DNA from: an uncultured Veillonella sp.
Lineage (GTDB): Bacteria; Bacillota; Negativicutes; Veillonellales; Veillonellaceae
Direction: 5' to 3'
Assembly: GCA_900544365.1 (NCBI GenBank)
Contig: UQVF01000002.1
Span: forward strand, 1 to 64,000
DNA: 64,000 nucleotides
This document shows positions 59,286 to 64,000 of the stretch, piece by piece. The position numbers and the translations under genes are program-made. Every line of letters begins with the position of its first letter. The stretch's first letter is position 1. The notes under the pieces are model-generated. The model saw only the letters and a program-made list of their open reading frames with translations, did no database searches and was not told where the DNA came from.

Positions 59286-59503
59286 TATCTGTTGAGAGTG
59301 TTGGGGAGAATGGTTATAGAACCTATCCAATTGCATTTAAATCTAAATGCTTTTATGCAAATGCAATATCCTTGTTACCTCAATTCAATGTAGGAGCATG
59401 GTGCAAAGTTGTGGATAATTCTAAGTTCTTATGTGGCTTGGGGAATGATTACGGATCAGATGGAATAACACCTGCGGTAAGATATATAGCAATAGGATTT
59501 TAA
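59276..59503 (+). pseudogene. Silent fibre tip C (plus strand)
   Basis: Seventy-five codons starting QGGISVESVGENGYRTYPIA and ending YIAIGF, with TYPIAFKSKC as the framework motif. Its stop TAA overlaps the stop of tip D on the other strand by two bases (TTTAAA), so tips C and D form one invertible unit between sites 3 and 4. Confidence 0.85.
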
Positions 59504-59721
59504 ACTCCGTACGCAATCCAATAAAGTTTTGAAATAACGACATCATCGCTATTTGCCATGAAACTTTGACTGCTTAATTCGTTCACACGGACAAAACTCT
59601 TATAAGGGTTAGTGCCACTTCTACCAACAGGAGTAACGCTTAAATTAACTGCTTTTTTAAACGCAATTGGGAAAACAATCGTTTCATTGTAAGTGTGTAA
59701 TTGGGCTCTAATTCCCCCTTG
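59500..59721 (-). pseudogene. Silent fibre tip D (minus strand)
   Basis: Seventy-three codons starting QGGIRAQLHTYNETIVFPIA and ending YWIAYGV. It reads toward tip C. Inversion between sites 1 and 4 would place it after residue 348 of the fibre. Confidence 0.85.
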
Positions 59722-59722
59722 G
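59712..59722 (-). repeat. Shufflon site 4 (inverted)
   Basis: Reads CCAAGGGGGAA on the minus strand at the start of tip D. Confidence 0.88.
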
Positions 59723-59724
59723 GG

Positions 59725-59925
59725 TTATGATCCTAAAGCTAACCATGTTGTAAAGTATTCCCTATTATCGTGAGAATAAAGTTTAAAATTTTGCAATGTT
59801 ACTTCTTTGTAACTAGGAGCATTTACACCCCAGCCTTTAGTTACTTGGATACCTAAGACTTTCCGCTGGAATGCAATAGGGAATGTTACTAAATCATCGT
59901 TTCGCTCTTGGCGCTTTCCCCCTTG
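59725..59925 (-). pseudogene. Silent fibre tip E (minus strand)
   Basis: Sixty-six codons starting QGGKRQERNDDLVTFPIAFQ and ending TWLALGS. It is the shortest tip. It has the upstream in-frame ATG of a random frame but no ribosome binding site. Confidence 0.85.
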
Positions 59926-59926
59926 G
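59916..59926 (-). repeat. Shufflon site 5 (inverted)
   Basis: Reads CCAAGGGGGAA on the minus strand at the start of tip E and directly abuts the stop of tip F. Confidence 0.88.
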
Positions 59927-60157
59927 CTAATATCCAAATACTATGTATGAGATTGGGCTTGTAAATGCACTACCAATGGTATCGCGTGTGATTTTGCATT
60001 TGCGCAAATCCGTAAAGCTTAAATAAGCCACGGCGCCACCATCAGACGATCTGTTGTAGATGGCAGTTAGTGAGCCTCCGAGTACTTTGTGAGTAAATGC
60101 GATGGGGTAATTAACATCTAAGGTAGTATCGTAAATACTCGCAGTAGTTCCCCCTTG
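59927..60157 (-). pseudogene. Silent fibre tip F (minus strand)
   Basis: Seventy-six codons starting QGGTTASIYDTTLDVNYPIA and ending YIVFGY with TAG. The framework motif is NYPIAFTHKV. It lies next to the recombinase gene. Confidence 0.85.
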
Positions 60158-60158
60158 G
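60148..60158 (-). repeat. Shufflon site 6 (inverted, outermost)
   Basis: Reads CCAAGGGGGAA on the minus strand. The stop codon of the recombinase gene (60159-60161) begins at the next base. Confidence 0.88.
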
Positions 60159-61085
60159 TTATTTAAGCAATCGAATTGCCTTACGCAATTGACCTAATGA
60201 TTTGTGAGTATATACTCCATCAGTAACGTTGCCACTAGCGTGGCCAAGCAGTAATCGCTTGGCATTGTAGTTAGCACCCTCATTATCAAGGCGTGTAGCA
60301 AATGTATGGCGGCAATCGTGGGTAGTGTGCTTGGCATTAATGGCTTTCATAGCCTTATCGAACTCACGGCTGAGGGATGAGTATGTACGGCACTCCTTAA
60401 TGACGTAGACCGCATCAAGCCTACGTGTAATGATAGGCCATATGCGATCGTGTATGGGAATAGTTCGGATGCCCGATTTCGTCTTGGCCGATGTGATTTT
60501 GATTGTGCGCTGCTTGCGATTGATATCACGAGCCTTGAGGTTGATTAATTCCGATGCACGCATTCCCGTGTAAAGTAAAATCAATGGAATATCGTGGAGA
60601 GGTGATTCTAACCGCCATAAGCGATTGATTGCTTGGGTGGTAAACGGCTTATGCGGGCGAACTGGTTTGTTGTGGCCAAGGTTCAAGAATTTAGCATAAT
60701 TCGTGGTGCACCAACCATTAATGATTGAATAGGAGAATAATTGACTAATCAAGGTACGGACCTTCTTGCAAGAACTGTAAGATAATCCACTAACTAACAT
60801 GTCATCAATGATTGATTGCAATTGTAAGTAGGTGATGTTTTGGATTTCTACATTATAAATGCTAACCAGGTGCGCAAAGGCGGAGCCGTAGTTGTTGAGG
60901 GTGTTACTACTAACACTCTTAGCATGTGATGGTAGCCACATTCCATAAACTTCATGAAGTGTTAGGGATTGGCGAGATTGGTTAAGTGCATCAACCGCTT
61001 CATCGTAGGTGGCGTAGTATCCGACTACTGAATAAACAACATAAGGGCGCTTAGTGGCGCCCTTTATCTTTTGAATTAATTTCAT
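60159..61085 (-). CDS. Shufflon tyrosine recombinase
   Basis: A 308-residue tyrosine recombinase. It has a SAM-like core-binding domain (LSYSSCKKVRTLISQLFSYS) and a catalytic domain with Arg in YTGMRASELINLKA, Lys in SAKTKSGIRT, HDCRH, the His of GHASGN and Tyr in GVYTHKSL. It lacks the N-terminal arm-binding domain length of the integrase at 25,072 but shares its C-terminal style. GAGGTATTTAAA precedes ATG 61085. The minus-strand orientation, against the fibre operon, and the abutting sites show that it serves the inversion system rather than phage integration. Only 30 bases separate it from the divergent gene at 61,116, so its promoter must lie inside that gene. Confidence 0.9.
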   Translation of the reverse strand: MKLIQKIKGATKRPYVVYSVVGYYATYDEAVDALNQSRQSLTLHEVYGMWLPSHAKSVSSNTLNNYGSAFAHLVSIYNVEIQNITYLQLQSIIDDMLVSGLSYSSCKKVRTLISQLFSYSIINGWCTTNYAKFLNLGHNKPVRPHKPFTTQAINRLWRLESPLHDIPLILLYTGMRASELINLKARDINRKQRTIKITSAKTKSGIRTIPIHDRIWPIITRRLDAVYVIKECRTYSSLSREFDKAMKAINAKHTTHDCRHTFATRLDNEGANYNAKRLLLGHASGNVTDGVYTHKSLGQLRKAIRLLK

Positions 61086-61115
61086 TTTAAATACCTCGAA
61101 GAAAGGAGAAAATAA

Positions 61116-61514
61116 ATGGAAAATAAGTACGTATTTATTTTAAACGAAAAGGGAGCTCGAGTAACATCCCTATTAATCGGTGTGCATGCTGAGACAGAAG
61201 AAGCGTGCCTTGAACTTGCGAAACGTGACTATCCCAATCACAACTATGTAACAGGTGGTGATGATATGCAAGCACAATTCGTTGATTATAAGTGTTATGT
61301 AAATGGTCAATTCATTGACTACGTACCAGAAGTGATTGAACCATCTAAAAAGGAAAAAATTGAAGCCTTGAAGAAGGAAGCAGAGGCAGAGCGTGATAAG
61401 TTGAAAGAAGTCTTTTTGACTAAGCAAATGAAGGGCTTACCTACTGACGATATTAAGGCACAATTCAAACAAATTGACGTTGACCTTATCAAGAAAATTC
61501 GTGAGTTAAATTAG
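61116..61514 (+). CDS. Phage protein after the shufflon, unknown
   Basis: A 132-residue protein. The N-terminal half is a small beta-rich domain (YVFILNEKGARVTSLLIG), and the C-terminal half is a charged helix (KEKIEALKKEAEAERDKLKE). GAAAGGAG precedes the ATG. It may be a fibre-assembly chaperone, by analogy with genes that follow fibre genes, but this is inference. Confidence 0.65.
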   Translation: MENKYVFILNEKGARVTSLLIGVHAETEEACLELAKRDYPNHNYVTGGDDMQAQFVDYKCYVNGQFIDYVPEVIEPSKKEKIEALKKEAEAERDKLKEVFLTKQMKGLPTDDIKAQFKQIDVDLIKKIRELN

Positions 61515-61526
61515 GAGGGATTTATC

Positions 61527-61694
61527 ATGAAAGAAACCTATTGTGAATGGTGCGGAAGTGTACTTTTGGAAAACGGTCGTTGCCCTGTAGAAGACTGTGT
61601 ACAAAATGTGTTGCTTGACGAATTGGCAAAAGCTGAAGAAGAGGACAAGCATAAATCAGAGGAAAAGAAAGATGAAGCTAATCAAACAGCATAA
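61527..61694 (+). CDS. Small zinc-ribbon protein
   Basis: Fifty-five residues starting MKETYCEWCGSVLLENGRCP with a CxxC pair, a third cysteine and VEDC, followed by a charged Lys/Glu tail. The metal site suggests a treble-clef or ribbon fold. AGGAGGGA lies 7 bases before the ATG. Function unknown. Confidence 0.6.
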   Translation: MKETYCEWCGSVLLENGRCPVEDCVQNVLLDELAKAEEEDKHKSEEKKDEANQTA

Positions 61695-62016
61695 TTTTGT
61701 TATGGAGCAGGGCGTACCTTGCTCCTTTATCCTTGAATATAACAAGGAGGTACAGGCAGATGATCTATTCGCCGTTGTGCGTGTGCAAGCAAGCGATACG
61801 GATTACGTTGCAAGGTTCAACATTTCTAAAATTGAAAATCTATCAGAAGATGCTGTAACTACATTCAAGCTGACATTGGATGGAGATATTCCTCAAGGTC
61901 GCTACGTGTATGATGTGTTTGTGTATGATAGTAATAACCGACCTAAAACGAAAATCTTAAAAGGTCATGTATTAGTCAAAGGCAGTGTATCAGATAGGGG
62001 GCGATTGAATGGATGA
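61672..62016 (+). CDS. Baseplate/fibre-region beta-sandwich protein, unknown
   Basis: A 114-residue beta-rich protein (PCSFILEYNKEVQADDLFAV, then RYVYDVFVYDSNNRPKTKIL), similar in style to the N-terminal domain of baseplate upper proteins (BppU). It overlaps the previous gene by 23 bases and the collagen-like gene by 8, and probably anchors the latter. ATG 61672 with GAGG upstream is preferred to the earlier in-frame starts. Confidence 0.6.
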   Translation: MKLIKQHNFVMEQGVPCSFILEYNKEVQADDLFAVVRVQASDTDYVARFNISKIENLSEDAVTTFKLTLDGDIPQGRYVYDVFVYDSNNRPKTKILKGHVLVKGSVSDRGRLNG

Positions 62017-63046
62017 CGTACGAATTATAGACGGTACTCCTATTGACGTTGTTAAAGTGAAAGACTACGGCGGAGGCATTGTTGGTCCTAAAGGTGCCAA
62101 GGGGGATACAGGTGAACGAGGACCGCAGGGAGAACAAGGACCTCAAGGATTGCGAGGCGAACGTGGAGAGCAAGGACCAGTAGGACCAATAGGTCCTAAG
62201 GGAGATATTGGCGAACGAGGCCCTAAGGGCGATGACGGTCCACAAGGCGAACAAGGACCACCAGGGGCGACAGGTCCTAAAGGAGATAAAGGGGAACCAT
62301 TCCGATATTCCGACTTTACACCTGATCAACTGCAATCGTTGAAAGGGCCTAAAGGAGATATAGGACCACAAGGACCAACGGGCCCTGCTGGTACTAATGC
62401 AACACCTCAAACCCTTTCATTCAACAACGGTCAGTTAAGCATTAGTGGTGGCAATACGGTTACCATCACTACCACATCAAGCGGTGGTAGTGATGTAGAA
62501 CCTACGACTCAAAAAAAGTACGTGTACAAGACTCCCAAAGGGACGTCATGGATGAATGGTGAAAGCCACTTCTTATTTACACGAATTGGAAATACCGTTG
62601 TTGTTGGAGCTAAAGGCGACTCATGGGGCACCATTTCGATAACCCCACCAAATGACCAAAATTTTAATAGATTACCTAAGCGTGAGTCAGATGTCAATGG
62701 TCGTGGAGGGACGTGGCTACTTGTGCAAAAGCCTAATTCTAATGGCACAGATTTTCAGGGGCATTCAATAATTCCACAAGGTTTTTTGCCTATAGGTTCA
62801 GTATATGCAGATGTTGTTGATGACAACGGAATGCGAATAGGTTCCGTCATGTTCGGAGATAGGGACAACGAACGGCTTATCCGATTCCATTTTGACGGCA
62901 AAGGAACGCAAGCACGGAACGCAATCCCTACACAGCTATTGCGCTTAGGAGTATGTACTTGGGTAACGGAAGATGACCCTCCAACGCAAGCATTCAACAA
63001 CGCAACGGAAGGTAATTTGACGATATCGACAATTAAGAAAGGCTAG
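62009..63046 (+). CDS. Collagen-like fibre protein
   Basis: A 345-residue protein. After 25 N-terminal residues come about 23 Gly-x-y triplets (VGPKGAKGDTGERGPQGEQG and onward), a short break (EPFRYSDFTPDQLQSLK), and a further 6 or so triplets. A Thr/Ser-rich linker and a C-terminal globular domain of about 170 residues (SWMNGESHFLFTRIGNTVVV) follow. Collagen repeats form triple-helical rods in phage fibres. It is probably a second host-binding fibre, invariable in contrast to the shufflon fibre. Confidence 0.85.
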   Translation: MDDVRIIDGTPIDVVKVKDYGGGIVGPKGAKGDTGERGPQGEQGPQGLRGERGEQGPVGPIGPKGDIGERGPKGDDGPQGEQGPPGATGPKGDKGEPFRYSDFTPDQLQSLKGPKGDIGPQGPTGPAGTNATPQTLSFNNGQLSISGGNTVTITTTSSGGSDVEPTTQKKYVYKTPKGTSWMNGESHFLFTRIGNTVVVGAKGDSWGTISITPPNDQNFNRLPKRESDVNGRGGTWLLVQKPNSNGTDFQGHSIIPQGFLPIGSVYADVVDDNGMRIGSVMFGDRDNERLIRFHFDGKGTQARNAIPTQLLRLGVCTWVTEDDPPTQAFNNATEGNLTISTIKKG

Positions 63047-63058
63047 AGGGTAATATAT

Positions 63059-63610
63059 ATGAACCTAATCAATGAGATATTGTTGACATTGGTTAACGGA
63101 GTATCTCACGAGCATGTCGTAGACATGGGTGTAATTATCTTCCTAACTACGGCGTTGCTATTTGTGGATACCACCCAACGAGTGGCAACAGAAGTATTGA
63201 GATACAACAAGGATAATGACCGCCCCAATACGGCATTAAATCTTATCACTACACTAGTCTGGTATGGCTGGGGTAGGGGGAAGTATCTCAATAGTGAAAC
63301 GAACGAAAGTAAACGGTATTTGATGAGTGAACGCCTACGTGGAGACTTACTTATTAAGCTATGCGTGCAGTACCCTGCATGGATGTTGTTATCCGTTATA
63401 TTCGTATCCTTGCCAGATATTCAAATTCCAAATACGGAAATATACCTCGACCACCTATTCGCTTTCGTATTCATGTTGATACCATTCTTTTCAGAATGCT
63501 GGTCAATCATAGAGAATTTGCGTGAATTAGTTGAGGATGATTTAATCGACTTCAATGAGTTATATTTAAAGCTATTGGAGATTGTCCGAGCATGGAGGGG
63601 TAATGGTTAA
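63059..63610 (+). CDS. Holin-like membrane protein
   Basis: A 183-residue protein with three predicted hydrophobic segments (VVDMGVIIFLTTALLFV, YPAWMLLSVIFVSLP and LDHLFAFVFMLIPFF) and charged ends. Its place after the fibres and before further small membrane genes fits a holin or lysis-associated protein, but I recognise no exact family. AGAGGGTAATATAT precedes the ATG. Confidence 0.55.
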   Translation: MNLINEILLTLVNGVSHEHVVDMGVIIFLTTALLFVDTTQRVATEVLRYNKDNDRPNTALNLITTLVWYGWGRGKYLNSETNESKRYLMSERLRGDLLIKLCVQYPAWMLLSVIFVSLPDIQIPNTEIYLDHLFAFVFMLIPFFSECWSIIENLRELVEDDLIDFNELYLKLLEIVRAWRGNG

Positions 63611-63692
63611 CAAATAAGAGTTAATTAATAAGGCTAAGGATGTATTTCAAAATGCTCAAGAATGGCCTTATATGAATGCGGCCAACATATGA
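63603..63692 (+). pseudogene. Degenerate copy of the 5' end of the following gene
   Basis: It reads Met-Val-Asn-Lys, TAA, then ELINKAKDVFQN and a stop. The following gene starts Met-Thr-Lys-Gln-ELINKAKDVFQN. The TAA falls at the Gln codon. It looks like a broken partial duplication. Confidence 0.65.
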
Positions 63693-63753
63693 GATTGGAG
63701 ATTTTATGACAAAACAAGAATTAATTAACAAGGCTAAGGATGTATTTCAAAAT
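63621..63753 (+). repeat. 33-bp direct repeat at exactly 100-bp spacing
   Basis: Bases 63621-63653 and 63721-63753 agree at 32 of 33 positions, covering TTAATTAA-AAGGCTAAGG and onward to CAAAAT. It is the duplication that yields the degenerate copy. Confidence 0.9.
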
Positions 63754-64000
63754 ATTCGAATAGCCAACATTCATCCGACGGGTGTGTTAGCGACACGATT
63801 GTTGGTGTTGGTAATGCTAGTACCAATATTGCTAGTAGTTGTTGAGTACGTGTTAGCCTTTACTAAAGGCAACGTATCCGATGACTTAGGTAAGCTAATT
63901 ACGGTCGGTATTAACATAATCGACCACATTTTCATTCCATCCGTATTAACCGCCCTAGTAGGATTCTTAGCACTATGGGTGGATAGAGACGGGGACGGAA
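63706..64000 (+). CDS. Holin-like membrane protein, partial at window end
   Basis: The visible 98 residues start MTKQELINKAKDVFQNIRIA and contain two hydrophobic helices (LLVLVMLVPILLVVVEYVLA and IFIPSVLTALVGFLALWV). GGAG lies 5 bases before the ATG. The size and the charged ends fit a phage holin. The gene continues past the window. Confidence 0.6.
   Translation, partial: MTKQELINKAKDVFQNIRIANIHPTGVLATRLLVLVMLVPILLVVVEYVLAFTKGNVSDDLGKLITVGINIIDHIFIPSVLTALVGFLALWVDRDGDG

Larger units (their letters stand above)
58838..60158. other. Tail-fibre shufflon: six tip cassettes with six 11-bp sites
   Basis: The block holds one expressed tip and five silent ones. Three sites read CCAAGGGGGAA on the plus strand (58838, 59059, 59275) and three on the minus strand (59712, 59916, 60148), all identical over 11 bases. 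The two outward sets meet tail-to-tail at 59500-59503. Recombination between opposite sites inverts the DNA between them and joins another tip, in frame, to residue 348 of the fibre. A tyrosine recombinase gene starts on the other side and stops directly against the last site. The layout is that of the R64 pilV shufflon with Rci, here in a phage. Confidence 0.88.
24986..64000. mobile_element. Integrated contractile-tailed prophage (left end to beyond window)
   Basis: The order integrase, repressor, Cro, early recombination/replication genes, terminase, head, contractile tail, baseplate, fibres, holin-like proteins is a full temperate phage module order. The tail genes follow the PBSX xkd order, and the head genes resemble the SPP1-like portal/MuF/scaffold set. 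The right attachment site and lysis genes lie beyond the window. Damaged dUTPase, SSB and ImmA-like genes hint at partial decay, while all head and tail genes are open. Confidence 0.92.

Noticed and set aside
58838..60158. Diversity-generating retroelement as the source of tip variation
   Set aside because: No reverse transcriptase gene or template/variable repeat pair is present; the tips differ by many codons and lengths, and identical sites plus a recombinase explain them better.
59055..60158. Silent tips as ordinary degraded fibre genes
   Set aside because: All five frames are open from the site to the stop and keep the framework residues, which decay would not preserve.

Overview
The window joins two very different pieces of DNA. 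Bases 1 to about 24,985 are bacterial chromosome, and about 24,986 to the end (64,000) are an integrated tailed phage that runs off the right edge. The chromosome is low in G+C. It has a Fur-family regulator, HemZ, a 6S RNA gene between aspS and rarA, and a recA-recX-rny-dnaG-rpoD block, and it encodes a lactate/malate dehydrogenase family protein. This fits a Negativicutes bacterium, most likely Veillonella. That placement is inference from gene content, not from a marker gene.

Chromosome, left to right: the end of an AI-2E/PerM-type permease, a Fur-family regulator, hemZ, hisS and aspS, packed with overlapping or touching ends; 6S RNA; rarA; ftsK; a RodZ-like helix-turn-helix membrane protein; a YgiQ radical SAM protein; a solute-binding protein; rimO; cinA; recA; recX; rny; dnaG; rpoD; an amino-acid-binding lipoprotein; and a broken lactate dehydrogenase gene on the minus strand. 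Two copies of an extragenic palindromic repeat flank the dehydrogenase gene, and the second copy appears to be cut by the prophage.

Prophage: a tyrosine integrase, an ImmA-like protein and a CI-like repressor lie on the minus strand, facing a Cro-like gene across paired promoters. The early region (about 28.2-38.0 kb) holds many small proteins, a YqaJ nuclease with RecT, a DnaD-type initiator with a DnaC-type loader, RusA, and damaged dUTPase and SSB genes. The late region (about 38.1-63.0 kb) carries terminase, portal, a MuF-type head protein, scaffold, capsid and connectors. It continues with a contractile PBSX-like tail (sheath, tube, frameshifted chaperone, tape measure, hub and baseplate proteins homologous to XkdP-XkdU) and ends with fibres and holin-like proteins.

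The most striking system is at 57,795-61,085. The tail-fibre gene ends in a 71-codon tip that starts exactly at an 11-bp site. Five more silent tips follow (two on the plus strand, three on the minus strand), each starting with the same site in the same reading phase and none having its own start codon. A tyrosine recombinase gene abuts the last site. This is the architecture of a shufflon: site-specific inversion should let the phage swap among six receptor-binding tips. Other points of note are a -1 frameshift site in the tail chaperone, a 53-bp insertion with a G8 tract that breaks the dehydrogenase, an in-frame TAA that splits the dUTPase, an SSB with an internal deletion, and CRISPR-repeat-like dyads at the early promoter.
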